Positions 34,767 through 43,610 of a stretch of 64,000 nucleotides of DNA are shown piece by piece (within the stretch, counting starts at the first letter, position 1; each line of letters begins with the position of its first letter). Where the stretch lies: contig NZ_CP080647.1 of assembly GCF_019599145.1 (NCBI RefSeq), positions 806,001 to 870,000 of the forward strand, given 5' to 3'. A program made the position numbers and the translations under genes. This DNA comes from Streptomyces akebiae. GTDB taxonomy: Bacteria; Actinomycetota; Actinomycetes; Streptomycetales; Streptomycetaceae. Below the pieces are notes generated by a model. It was given only the letters and a program-made list of their open reading frames with translations, was not told the DNA's origin and did no database searches.

Positions 34767-36230
34767 TCAGCTGCGCAGATAGACGGACTTGTGCTCGACG
34801 TACGCCGCCAGCCCCTCGGGGCCCAGCTCACGCCCCAGCCCGCTGGCCTTGACGCCCCCGAAGGGTGCGCCGAGATCGATGTTGTAGAAGTTCACCCCGA
34901 CCGTGCCGGTGCGCATCCTGCGGGCGATCTCCAGACCCTTGTCCTCGTCGGAGGTCCAGACGGTACCGGCCAGGCCGTACGGGGAGTCGTCGGCGATCGC
35001 CACGGCCTGGTCGACGTCGTCGTACGGAATCACCACCAGGACCGGGCCGAAGATCTCCTCACGGGCGACGACGGCGGAGTTGTCCACGTCCGCGAAGACC
35101 GTCGGCTCGACGAACCAGCCCCGCTCCAGGCCCGCGGGACGGCCACCACCGGTGACCACCCTCGCCCCGCCGGCCAGGCCGGCGTCGATGTAGGACTCGA
35201 CGCCGGCCCGCTGTCGGGCCGAGGCGAGAGGGCCCACTCGGGTGGCCGGGTCGGACGGGTCTCCCACCCGCAGGGAGGCCGCGAGGTCCGCGACGGCGTC
35301 GACGACCTCGGTGTAGCGGCTGCGGGGCGCGAGGATACGGGAGCTGGTGTAGCAGGTCTGTCCGCTGTTGAGCAGGCAGGCCCACGCGAGTCCGCGTACC
35401 GCCTGACCGAGGTCGGCGTCGTCCAGCACGATGGCCGCGCTCTTGCCGCCGAGTTCGAGCGTGGCGGGCCGCAGCAGCCGCCCGCACACCTCGCCGATGG
35501 CCCGTCCGGCCTCGGTGGACCCCGTGAAGGCCACCTTGTCGACGCCGGGGTGAGCGACCAGGTACGCACCGGTCTCGCGGCCGCCGGTGACGACGTTGAC
35601 GACCCCGTCCGGGATCCCGGCCTCCTGTGCGGCGTCGGCGAGCTGGAAGGCGTCCAGCACGGTCTCGGGCGCCGGCTTGACGACGACGGCACAGCCGGCC
35701 GCGAGTGCCGGCGCGACCTTGAACATCGTGAGCGACTGGGGGAAGTTCCACGGGACGACGGGGGCGACCACACCGACCGGCTCGCGGCGCACCACGGTGG
35801 TTCCGGGGCCGGGGAACGCGGGGCGGCGCTCCTCCTGCGGGGTGGCGCGGGCCAGTTGGGCGAAGTACCGCAGAGTCCGGGCGGGGCCGGTCCCCTCGAC
35901 CGGGCCGGACACCGAGATCGGCATGCCCATCTCGGCGGTGACGACACGCGCGGTCTCCTCGGCCCGCCGTTCCAGCGCGTCGGCGAAGCGGTCGAGGGCC
36001 GCCGCCCTGGTCTCCCCGTCCCACAACGCCCACGGCGACGCGGTCAGCGCCTGCCGGGCCGCGGCAACGGCGGCGTCGACGTCGGCGGGAGCGGTGTCGG
36101 GCGCCTCGCCCACGGGCTGCTCGGTGACGGGTGAGATCACGGTGCGGGTGCCGGGTGCGGTACTCGGCCGCCAGTCGCCTCCGATGAAGAGGTGTTCGCG
36201 ACGGTAGTGGAGCCTGGTTTCCGATGGCAT
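34767..36230 (-). CDS. Aldehyde dehydrogenase (NAD-dependent)
   Basis: 487 residues. PVVPWNFPQ cofactor loop, FTGSTEAG, general base in ELGGKSAAI, catalytic Cys293 in NSGQTCYTSSR, EEIFGPVL and a FGGVKASGLGRELG end. It follows the alcohol dehydrogenase by 3 bp on the same strand, so the pair oxidises an alcohol through the aldehyde to the acid. Roughly alignable with the second aldehyde dehydrogenase at 45675, but clearly divergent, so not a recent copy. Confidence 0.93.
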   Translation of the reverse strand: MPSETRLHYRREHLFIGGDWRPSTAPGTRTVISPVTEQPVGEAPDTAPADVDAAVAAARQALTASPWALWDGETRAAALDRFADALERRAEETARVVTAEMGMPISVSGPVEGTGPARTLRYFAQLARATPQEERRPAFPGPGTTVVRREPVGVVAPVVPWNFPQSLTMFKVAPALAAGCAVVVKPAPETVLDAFQLADAAQEAGIPDGVVNVVTGGRETGAYLVAHPGVDKVAFTGSTEAGRAIGEVCGRLLRPATLELGGKSAAIVLDDADLGQAVRGLAWACLLNSGQTCYTSSRILAPRSRYTEVVDAVADLAASLRVGDPSDPATRVGPLASARQRAGVESYIDAGLAGGARVVTGGGRPAGLERGWFVEPTVFADVDNSAVVAREEIFGPVLVVIPYDDVDQAVAIADDSPYGLAGTVWTSDEDKGLEIARRMRTGTVGVNFYNIDLGAPFGGVKASGLGRELGPEGLAAYVEHKSVYLRS

Positions 36231-36233
36231 GGG

Positions 36234-37334
36234 TCAACTCCCAGGAAGCAGTACGGGCTTGACGGTGACGCCGGACGCGGCATCCCGCTCGGCGGTGTTG
36301 ATCTCGCTGAGCGGATAGGTCCGCACCAGGCGTTCGAAGGGGAAGCGACCCTGCTGCCACAGCTCGATCAGCTGGGGAAGGAAGCGGCGGGGTACCGCGT
36401 CGCCCTCCAGGATTCCCATCACGTTCTTGCCGGCGGACAGAGCGGCGGGGCCCAGGACGAGGTCGCGGGACTGGGCGCCGACCAGGCCGATGGTTCCCCT
36501 GCCCCGCAGGCTGTCGACCCCGTCCCTGATCACCTCCGGGACCCCGGTGGTGTCCAGGACGTAGTCGGCTCCTCCCTCGGTGATCTTGCGGAGCTGCCGA
36601 GGAAGGTCGTCGGCGCTGCCCACCAGGACGTGAGTCGCGCCGAGCTCCTGGGCCAGGTCGAGCCGGTTCTCGTGCAGGTCGACCGCCACGATCGTGGCGG
36701 CCCCTGCGACTCGGGCCGCCATGACGGCCGCCAGCCCCACGCCGCCCGCGCCGAACACCACGACGCGCGAACCGGCGCGGACGCCGAGAGCGAGCAGGAT
36801 CGATCCGGCGCCGGTCTGGATGCCGCAGCCGAGTGGGGCGAGGAGCTCCAGCGGCAGATCCGGGTCGACGACGACCGTGTTGCGCACGTCCACCACGGCG
36901 TGGGTGGCGAACGAGGACTGGCCGAACCAGCGCGAGGCGACGGGCTTTCCCTCGGCGTCGGTCACCGGCCGGCCACCGCTCTCGGTGCCGGTGCCGGTGA
37001 GGTTGCGCTGGACGAACGACCGGCAGTAGGCGGGGTGGCCGTCCAGGCAGTTCTCGCAGGCGCCGCAGTGGTCGAACGAGAGCAGGACGTGCGAGCCCAC
37101 TGACGGCTCGGTCACGCCCGGCCCGAGGGCCTCGACCACGCCGGCTCCTTCGTGGCCCGCGATAATCGGCGGCCGGGCGGGAAAGCCCGTGCCGCGCGGC
37201 AGCACGTCCGTGTGGCAGAAGCCCACCGCGGCGATGCGCACGAGCACCTGCCCCGGCCCCGGATCGGCGATGTCGACCTCTTCGACGAGGAAGGGCCCGT
37301 CACTGGCCCTGAGTACCGCTGCCTGCATGCGCAT
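36234..37334 (-). CDS. Zinc-dependent alcohol dehydrogenase (class III/benzyl-alcohol type)
   Basis: 366 residues (start ATG 37334; 37328 is an alternative two codons in). Catalytic-zinc ligands GFCHTD and GHEGAGVV, structural-zinc Cys cluster CGACENCLDGHPAYC, NAD fold VVVFGAGGVGLAAVMAARVA. WFGQSSFATHAVV marks the long-chain class-III/benzyl alcohol dehydrogenase group. It starts 51 bp from regulon operator 4, divergent from the enoyl-CoA hydratase operon. Confidence 0.93.
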   Translation of the reverse strand: MRMQAAVLRASDGPFLVEEVDIADPGPGQVLVRIAAVGFCHTDVLPRGTGFPARPPIIAGHEGAGVVEALGPGVTEPSVGSHVLLSFDHCGACENCLDGHPAYCRSFVQRNLTGTGTESGGRPVTDAEGKPVASRWFGQSSFATHAVVDVRNTVVVDPDLPLELLAPLGCGIQTGAGSILLALGVRAGSRVVVFGAGGVGLAAVMAARVAGAATIVAVDLHENRLDLAQELGATHVLVGSADDLPRQLRKITEGGADYVLDTTGVPEVIRDGVDSLRGRGTIGLVGAQSRDLVLGPAALSAGKNVMGILEGDAVPRRFLPQLIELWQQGRFPFERLVRTYPLSEINTAERDAASGVTVKPVLLPGS

Positions 37335-37384
37335 GTCCGCTCCCGGGGTCCGTCCGCGTATCGGTCCGCGTCGCGTGACCGACG

Positions 37385-37416
37385 CTACTGTTGACCGTAC
37401 GAGCGGTCAACAGTAG
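37385..37416. promoter_or_regulatory. Catabolic-regulon operator, site 4 (ADH / enoyl-CoA hydratase divergon)
   Basis: Best site in the window: 13-bp perfect arms CTACTGTTGACCG and complement around TACGAG. It lies between the divergent ADH (37334) and hydratase (37454) starts, close enough to block both promoters. Confidence 0.85.
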
Positions 37417-37453
37417 CTTCATGGTTATCACCCGCACGACGAAGGAGCCGAGC

Positions 37454-38290
37454 GTGGCCCTCCCCGTACAGTCCCCAGAGCGGCAGGAACAGCCGGACCA
37501 GCCGGATCGAGAGGCCGCCGCGGTCCTGCGCCGTGAAGGTCCGGTCGCCGTGATCACCCTGAACCGGCCCCGGGCGATGAACGCGGTCAACGCGGCGATG
37601 TCGGTGGCCGTCGGAAACGCGCTGCGGGAACTCGACGAGGACCCGGAGCTGAGTGTCGGTGTGATCACCGGGGCGGGGCGGGCCTTCTGTGCCGGCGCCG
37701 ACCTGAAGGAGCTCGGGGCCGGCCGACCGGTCAGTGCGCCCGGGCACCCCGAATGGGGATTCGCCGGCCTGGTGCGCCACGTCGTGGACAAGCCGCTCAT
37801 CGCGGCCGCCAACGGCTTCGCGCTCGGCGGCGGCACCGAGATCGTGTTGGCCTGCGATCTCGCGGTGATCAGCGAGGACGCGCAGCTCGGGCTGCCCGAG
37901 GTGAAGCGCGGGCTGGTCGCCGCCGCCGGCGGGCTGCTGCGGCTGCACCGGCAGATCCCGCCCAAGGTCGCCGCCCACGCCGCCCTGACCGGTGAGCCGC
38001 TGGACGCGGCCACCGCGCTGCGCTGGGGCCTGGTCAACGAGGTCGTGCCCGCGGACCAGGTAGTCGCCCGTGCTCTGCAACTGGCCCGGCAGATCGCGGC
38101 CAACGCGCCGCTGGCCGTCCGGGCGAGCAAACGGATCATGCGCCGCAGCGTCGAGTTCGGCTCCGACTGGGACCCGGCGATCTGGGACATGAACGAGGCC
38201 GAGTTCGGCGAGGTCCGCCGCAGCGAGGACGCCAAGGAAGGCCCGCGGGCCTTCGCCGAGAAGCGCCCGCCCCGGTGGCAGGGCAAGTGA
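37454..38290 (+). CDS. Enoyl-CoA hydratase/isomerase (crotonase family)
   Basis: 278 residues from GTG 37454, with GAAGGAG 7 bp upstream; the longer open frame would run through the operator. Crotonase features: oxyanion loop GAGRAFCAGADLKEL and GFALGGGTEIVLACDLA; both Glu positions used for water addition are present (GGGTE and GLPEVKRG). It hydrates trans-2-enoyl-CoA in beta-oxidation. First gene of a tight plus-strand operon reaching to 43372. Confidence 0.9.
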   Translation: MALPVQSPERQEQPDQPDREAAAVLRREGPVAVITLNRPRAMNAVNAAMSVAVGNALRELDEDPELSVGVITGAGRAFCAGADLKELGAGRPVSAPGHPEWGFAGLVRHVVDKPLIAAANGFALGGGTEIVLACDLAVISEDAQLGLPEVKRGLVAAAGGLLRLHRQIPPKVAAHAALTGEPLDAATALRWGLVNEVVPADQVVARALQLARQIAANAPLAVRASKRIMRRSVEFGSDWDPAIWDMNEAEFGEVRRSEDAKEGPRAFAEKRPPRWQGK

Positions 38291-38303
38291 CAAGGAGACA
38301 GCG

Positions 38304-39467
38304 GTGCAGTCAGCGGTGATCGTCGATGTCGTACGTACTCCCTCCGGCAAGGGCAAGCCGGGCGGCGCCCTGTCCGGGACGCACCCGGTGGAGCTGCTGG
38401 CCACGGTGCTGAGCGCGCTGCTGCGCCGCAATGACCTCGACCCGGCTCTGGTGGACGACGTGATCGCCGGGTGCGTCGGGCAGAACGGTGAGCAGGCGCT
38501 CAACATCGCGCGCAACTCGGTGCTGGCCGCCGGACTTCCCGAGACGGTGCCGGCCACGACCGTCGACCGGCAGTGCGGCTCCAGCCAGCAGGCCGCGCAC
38601 TTCGCGGCGCAGGGCGTGCTGGCGGGCGCGTACGACATCGCGATCGCCTGCGGCGTCGAGTCGATGAGCCGGGTGCCGATGTTCTCCGCCGTCCAGGGCC
38701 GCGACCCGTACGCCCCGCTCGCCGCGCGTTATCCCGACGGCCTGGTCCAGCAGGGCGTTTCGGCGGAGCTCATCGCCGCTCGCTGGAAGATCGGCAGGCA
38801 GGAGCTCGACGCCTTCGCCGCGCGCTCCCACCGGCTCGCCGCAGCGACCGCCGCGTCGGGCGGCTTCGACGGCGAGATCGTCCCGGTCGGCGGCCATGAG
38901 ACGGACGAGACGGTCCGGCCGGCCACCACCCAAGAGGCCCTGGCCGGTCTGAAGCCGGCGTTCCTCGACGACGCCATGGGCAGGCGCTTTCCCGAGATCG
39001 ACTGGCGCGTCACCGCGGGCAATTCCTCCCCGTTCACCGACGGCGCCTCCGCCGCGCTCATCATGAGCGAGGACAGGGCCGCCGCCCTGGGGTTGCGCCC
39101 CCGCGCGCGGTTCCACTCCTTCACGGTCACTGGCAGCGACCCGCTGCTGATGCTCACCGGCGTGATCCCGGCCACCGTCCGCGTGCTGGAGCGGGCGGGC
39201 CTGTCCATCGACGACATCGACGCCTTCGAGGTCAACGAGGCCTTCGCCGCGGTACCGCTGGTCTGGCAGCGGGAAACCGGAGCCGATCCGGACCGGGTGA
39301 ACCCGCGCGGCGGCGCCATCGCTCTCGGCCACCCCCTCGGAGCCTCCGGCACCCGGCTGCTGACCACCCTGGTCAACCACCTGGAAGCCACCGGCGGCCG
39401 TTACGGCCTGCAGACCATGTGCGAGGGCGGGGGCATGGCCAACGCCACGATCATCGAGCGGCTCTGA
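38304..39467 (+). CDS. Acetyl-CoA acyltransferase (thiolase, FadA type)
   Basis: 387 residues from GTG 38304, 13 bp after the hydratase. Nucleophile Cys91 in [10 protein letters not shown], His in NEAFAAVPL, and the second Cys in [11 protein letters not shown], with [12 protein letters not shown] before it. All catalytic residues for thiolysis of 3-ketoacyl-CoA are present, in contrast with the thiolase-like protein at 26511. The sequence around [19 protein letters not shown] resembles FadA5/FadA6-type thiolases of sterol catabolism. Confidence 0.92.
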   Translation: MQSAVIVDVVRTPSGKGKPGGALSGTHPVELLATVLSALLRRNDLDPALVDDVIAGCVGQNGEQALNIARNSVLAAGLPETVPATTVDRQCGSSQQAAHFAAQGVLAGAYDIAIACGVESMSRVPMFSAVQGRDPYAPLAARYPDGLVQQGVSAELIAARWKIGRQELDAFAARSHRLAAATAASGGFDGEIVPVGGHETDETVRPATTQEALAGLKPAFLDDAMGRRFPEIDWRVTAGNSSPFTDGASAALIMSEDRAAALGLRPRARFHSFTVTGSDPLLMLTGVIPATVRVLERAGLSIDDIDAFEVNEAFAAVPLVWQRETGADPDRVNPRGGAIALGHPLGASGTRLLTTLVNHLEATGGRYGLQTMCEGGGMANATIIERL

Positions 39468-39504
39468 GCCCTCCCCGTTCGAGTACCTCCAGAGGAGACC
39501 CACC

Positions 39505-40275
39505 ATGAATCTCTCAGGCAGCGCCGCCCTCGTCACCGGTGGAGCCTCCGGGCTCGGGCTGGCCACCGCGCAGCGCCTGGCGGCGGCCGGTGCCCGGGTC
39601 GTCATCGCCGACCTCCCCTCCTCGGCGGGCGAGACCGTCGCCAAGGACCTCGGCGACCATGTCACCTTCGCGCCCACCGACGTCACCGACCCGGCGCAGG
39701 TGACGGCCGCGCTCGACCTCGTCGTGGAGGCGGGGCCGCTGCGGGTGGTCGTCAACTGCGCGGGCATCGGCGACCCGGGCCGCACCGTCGGCAGGGACGG
39801 GCCGCTGGCACTGGAGCGCTTCCGCCGGGTCGTGGAGATCAACCTGGTCGGAACGTTCAACGTGATCCGGCTCGCCGCGCAGCGGATGCAGGACACCGAG
39901 CCGGCCGCACCACACGGCGAGGAACGCGGCGTCATCGTCAACACCGCCTCCGTGGCGGCCTTCGACGGACAGATCGGACAGGCGTCCTACGCGGCCTCCA
40001 AGGGCGGCATCGTCGGCATGACCCTGCCGATCGCGCGGGAACTGGCGGCCAGCCTGATCCGCGTGGTCACCATCGCCCCGGGTCTGTTCGCCACCCCGAT
40101 CCTGAACGGGCTGCCGGATGAGGCGCGTCGCTCGCTCGGCGCCCAGGTGCCCCACCCCAGCCGACTCGGCGATCCCGACGAGTACGCCGCACTGGTCGAG
40201 CACATCGTCGCCAACCCGATGCTCAACGGCGAGGTCATCCGCCTCGACGGCGCGATCCGGATGGCACCACGCTGA
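39505..40275 (+). CDS. 3-hydroxyacyl-CoA dehydrogenase, SDR type (HSD10-like)
   Basis: 256 residues. NAD motif [20 protein letters not shown], catalytic Tyr/Lys in [20 protein letters not shown] and [14 protein letters not shown]. The layout, including insertion [20 protein letters not shown], matches type-2 3-hydroxyacyl-CoA dehydrogenases related to HSD17B10. It would oxidise the hydroxyacyl-CoA made by the hydratase and pass ketoacyl-CoA to the thiolase just upstream. Confidence 0.9.
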   Translation: MNLSGSAALVTGGASGLGLATAQRLAAAGARVVIADLPSSAGETVAKDLGDHVTFAPTDVTDPAQVTAALDLVVEAGPLRVVVNCAGIGDPGRTVGRDGPLALERFRRVVEINLVGTFNVIRLAAQRMQDTEPAAPHGEERGVIVNTASVAAFDGQIGQASYAASKGGIVGMTLPIARELAASLIRVVTIAPGLFATPILNGLPDEARRSLGAQVPHPSRLGDPDEYAALVEHIVANPMLNGEVIRLDGAIRMAPR

Positions 40276-40350
40276 CGCCGTCCGGCTCCGGCGCGACCCC
40301 ACGTACCCCCGACCCCGACCCCGACCGCACGACCGAGAGGCGCCGTCACC

Positions 40351-41565
40351 GTGCCCATCCCCATCCCCATCGACACCGATCCCTCAGTCACCGAACTCGC
40401 CGAACGCACACGGCAGTTGGTGCGTGACGTCGTGATCCCCGTGGAGACCGAGACCGGCGGCCGGGTCCACGACGGCCCCGAGAAGGTACGGCGCCGACTG
40501 CAGGACGCCGCCCGCGAAGCGGGCCTGCTCGCCCCGCACGTCGGCAGGGAGTGGGGCGGGCTCGGCCTGAACACCCTCGGCCAGGCCGTGGTCTTCGAGG
40601 AGGCGGGCTACTCCCTGCTCGGTCCGCTCGCCCTGAACATCGCGGCTCCGGACGAGGGCAACATGCACCTCCTGGAGAAGGTCGCCACCCAGGAGCAGAA
40701 GCGGCGCTATCTGGCCCCGCTGGCCGCCGGCGACATCCGGTCCTGCTTCGCGATGACCGAGCCGGCCCCGGGCGCGGGCTCGGACCCCAGCGCGTTGACC
40801 ACCACGGCCACGCCGGTGCCCGGAGGTTGGCGCATCGACGGCCGCAAGTGGTTCATCAGCGGTGCGCGCGGTGCCGGGTTCGCCATCTGCATGGCCCGGA
40901 CCAGCGGTGCGCCGGGCGACCGGGGCGGGGCGACCATGTTCCTGGTCGACACCGACCGGCCCGGCATGACCATCGAGCGCGACATCGACACCCTCGACGA
41001 GGGCCTGTTCGCGGGCCACAGCGAGATCGTCTTCGACGGCTGTGTCGTCGGCGACGACCAGGTCCTCGGTGAGGTCGACAGGGGGTTCGAGTACGCGCAG
41101 GTGCGGCTGGCGCCGGCCCGGCTGACGCACTGCATGCGCTGGCTCGGCCTGGCCAGGCGCGCGCAGGACATCGCGCTGGAGCGGGCGAGCACCCGCGAGG
41201 CCTTCGGCTCGCGCCTCGCCGAACTCGGCATGGTCCAGCAGCAACTGGCCGACTCCGAGATCGACATCGCGGCCAGTCGCGCGCTCATCCACGACACGGC
41301 CCGGGTCCTGGACAGCGGGGCACGCGGCGCCCAGGAGTCCGCCATCGCCAAGACGTTCGTGGCCGAGGCGGTGGGCCGCGTCGTGGACCGTTCCGTGCAG
41401 ATCTGCGGTGCCCTGGGGATCTCCTCCGACGTCCCGCTGTCCCGCTTCCTGCGCGAGGTCAGGGCCTTCCGCATCTACGACGGCCCCTCCGAGACCCACC
41501 GCTGGGCCATCGCGCGACGCGCCGTCAGTCGCCATGCGCGCCGCCGTGAGGAGACCGCGACATGA
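40351..41565 (+). CDS. Acyl-CoA dehydrogenase, ACAD10/11-like
   Basis: 404 residues from GTG 40351. FAD/substrate motifs CFAMTEPAPGAGSDPSAL, WFISGARGAGFAICMART, and catalytic-end RIYDGPSETHRWAIARR (Glu about 381). This branch is fused or adjacent to aminoglycoside-phosphotransferase-like kinases: in human ACAD10/11 and in the levulinate (lva) pathway the dehydrogenase-like enzyme eliminates phosphate from a 4-phosphoacyl-CoA. Its stop overlaps the kinase start (ATGA, 41562), strongly supporting a joint step. Classical alpha,beta-dehydrogenation remains possible. Confidence 0.9.
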   Translation: MPIPIPIDTDPSVTELAERTRQLVRDVVIPVETETGGRVHDGPEKVRRRLQDAAREAGLLAPHVGREWGGLGLNTLGQAVVFEEAGYSLLGPLALNIAAPDEGNMHLLEKVATQEQKRRYLAPLAAGDIRSCFAMTEPAPGAGSDPSALTTTATPVPGGWRIDGRKWFISGARGAGFAICMARTSGAPGDRGGATMFLVDTDRPGMTIERDIDTLDEGLFAGHSEIVFDGCVVGDDQVLGEVDRGFEYAQVRLAPARLTHCMRWLGLARRAQDIALERASTREAFGSRLAELGMVQQQLADSEIDIAASRALIHDTARVLDSGARGAQESAIAKTFVAEAVGRVVDRSVQICGALGISSDVPLSRFLREVRAFRIYDGPSETHRWAIARRAVSRHARRREETAT

Positions 41566-42620
41566 CCGCGACGGACATCACCACGCCCGCCGGGTCACCG
41601 ATCGGCCTGGACGTCCCGGCCCTGCGGAAGTGGGTCGGCGAGCTCGTCCCCGAGTTCGACGGGGCCGTGCACGCCCGCCTCCTCCAGGGCGGCCGATCGA
41701 ACCTGACGTACGAGATCCAGGCGGGCCCGCACCACTGGGTGCTGCGTCGCCCGCCGCTGGGCACCCTGACGCCCAGCGCCCACGACATGGCACGCGAGTA
41801 CCGTGTCGTCGCCGCCCTGCACGGCACCGGCGTACCCGTGGCGGCGCCGGTCGGCCTCTGCGAGGACCGCTCGGTCATCGGAGCCCCGTTCGCGGTGGTG
41901 GAGTTCGTCGACGGGACGGTCGTCCGCAGCGCCCAGGACGCCGCGCTGATCAGCGCCGCCGAGCGATGGCGGTGTGCGCTGTCCCTGGTGGACCAGCTGG
42001 CAGCGCTCCACGAGGTGGACCCCGGGGCGGTGGGGCTGACGGAATTCGGCCGCCCCGAGGGCTATCTGGCGCGACAGCTGAAGCGCTGGCGCAGCCAGTG
42101 GGACCTGGTCGCAACGAGAGAGACACCTCTCGTGGACCGGCTGTTCACGGCTCTGGTCGACCGGTTGCCTCCGGCAGGCCCGAGCGGCATCGTGCATGGC
42201 GACTACCGCCTGGACAACACCATCCTCGACCGCGCCGACCCGGAGCTCGTCCGCGCGATCGTGGACTGGGAGATGGCCACTCTCGGCGACCCGCTCGCTG
42301 ACCTGGGCATGTTGCTCGTCTACTGGGATCCCGTCAGCGAACCGGTGCTCGGTGTGCGGCACATCCTGCACGGCAACCCCGGCTTCCCCAGCGCCGACGA
42401 ACTCGCCGAGCACTACGCCCACCGGACCGGCGAGGACCTGAGCCATCTGCCCTTCTACCGGGCGCTCGGCTACTTCAAACTCGCGGTGATCGCGGAAGGC
42501 ATCCACGCCCGCCACCTCGCCGGCCAGACCGTCGGCGACGGCTTCCACACCATCGGCGACGCCGTACTGCCCCTGCTGCGGGCGGGGTCCGCCGCACTGA
42601 CCGGACAGGAAACGGCATGA
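41562..42620 (+). CDS. APH-family kinase (ACAD10/11 N-domain, LvaA/FadE36-like)
   Basis: 352 residues. N-lobe GGRSNLTYEI and WVLRRPPLG (ATP-binding Lys region replaced by the RRPP motif of this family), catalytic loop HGDYRLDN (Asp214) and metal-binding IVDWEMATLGDPLADLG (Asp235). This is the family of FadE36 in mycobacteria and LvaA in Pseudomonas, not antibiotic resistance. It should phosphorylate the 4-hydroxyl of a hydroxyacyl-CoA. Start and stop both overlap neighbours by 4 bp (ATGA), so dehydrogenase, kinase and SDR are translationally coupled. Confidence 0.9.
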   Translation: MTATDITTPAGSPIGLDVPALRKWVGELVPEFDGAVHARLLQGGRSNLTYEIQAGPHHWVLRRPPLGTLTPSAHDMAREYRVVAALHGTGVPVAAPVGLCEDRSVIGAPFAVVEFVDGTVVRSAQDAALISAAERWRCALSLVDQLAALHEVDPGAVGLTEFGRPEGYLARQLKRWRSQWDLVATRETPLVDRLFTALVDRLPPAGPSGIVHGDYRLDNTILDRADPELVRAIVDWEMATLGDPLADLGMLLVYWDPVSEPVLGVRHILHGNPGFPSADELAEHYAHRTGEDLSHLPFYRALGYFKLAVIAEGIHARHLAGQTVGDGFHTIGDAVLPLLRAGSAALTGQETA

Positions 42621-43372
42621 CCCGCACCGCGCTCATCACAGGAGCCTCCCGTGGCATCGGCGCGGCCATCGCGCGCCGCCTCGCCGCCGACGGCTGGGAC
42701 CTGAGCCTCGCCGCCCGCTCCCCCGGGCCCCTGCGCGCGCTGGCCGACGAACTGCACGCCCGGTACGGAGTGCGCGTGCACACGGCGCCGGGTGACATGG
42801 CCGAGGAGGCCGACGTCCGCGACGTGGCGCGGCAGCACCTCACGGCGTACGACGGCCGGCTGGACGCGCTCGTGCTCAGCGCGGGGATGGGACAGACGGG
42901 CGCGATCGCCGATTTTCCCCTGGCCCGGCTGGACAAGCAGTACGCCGTGAACCTGCGTGCCCCGTTCCAGCTGGTCCAGGAATGCCTGCCCGCGCTGCGC
43001 GCCACGGCCTCCCCGGCCCGGGACGGCACCGGCGTACACCGCGGCAGCAGGGTGGTGGCCATCGCCTCCATCACCGGCGTCGCAGCCGAGCCGTCGCTGG
43101 CGGCATACGCGGCGACCAAGGCGGCCCTGCTGTCCCTGTGCGAGTCGGTCAACGTGGAGGAGTCCGAGGCCGGCGTCTCGGCCTGCGCGGTGGCTCCCGG
43201 ATACGTCGACACCGATATGACCTCATGGATGCACGAACGGCTGGCCCCGGAGGACATGATCACGGCGGAGGACGTCGCGGAGATGGTCTCGTCCGTTGTC
43301 GGACTGTCCCGTACGGCCGTGGTCCCCAGCATCGTGATCACCAGGCCGGGCCGTCGTCTCTGGCGGGCCTGA
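42617..43372 (+). CDS. Short-chain dehydrogenase/reductase
   Basis: 251 residues. TGASRGIG cofactor motif, LVLSAGMGQTG in the NNAG position (LSAG), catalytic AYAATKAALLSLCESV, and APGYVDTDMTSWM. It is translationally coupled to the kinase (ATGA at 42617). In lva-type clusters an SDR acts with the kinase/dehydrogenase pair on hydroxyacyl-CoA. Here a role in oxidising or reducing the 3- or 4-hydroxyl is inferred. Last gene of the 37.4-43.4 kb operon. Confidence 0.9.
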   Translation: MTRTALITGASRGIGAAIARRLAADGWDLSLAARSPGPLRALADELHARYGVRVHTAPGDMAEEADVRDVARQHLTAYDGRLDALVLSAGMGQTGAIADFPLARLDKQYAVNLRAPFQLVQECLPALRATASPARDGTGVHRGSRVVAIASITGVAAEPSLAAYAATKAALLSLCESVNVEESEAGVSACAVAPGYVDTDMTSWMHERLAPEDMITAEDVAEMVSSVVGLSRTAVVPSIVITRPGRRLWRA

Positions 43373-43426
43373 GACCCGGCGCTCGTCGAGGCCGGACGGG
43401 CGGGCAAATCCACCCGTCCGCTCTAT

Positions 43427-43444
43427 TGACCGTACATCCGGTCA
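43427..43444. promoter_or_regulatory. Catabolic-regulon operator, site 5 (second ligase operon)
   Basis: TGACCG-TACATC-CGGTCA, perfect arms with the same spacer length as sites 3 and 4, about 170 bp before the ligase start at 43611. Confidence 0.8.
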
Positions 43445-43610
43445 GTCCTAATGTGGCCGCACCGCACTCCCTTTGAGAGCCGGTCCGGCGGCCATTCCCC
43501 GTCACCGCCCCGCGACCCGCCGGGGCAGAACCTTCCGCCACCGACCCACACTCGCCGCCCTCCCCGGCCGTTTCGACAACGGCCGGCGGCCAATACCGGA
43601 GGAATCGCAC

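Noticed and set aside
41562..42620. Aminoglycoside resistance kinase
   Set aside because: Although APH fold, the RRPP N-lobe, HGDYRLDN loop and coupling to an acyl-CoA dehydrogenase place it with ACAD10/11/FadE36-type kinases.
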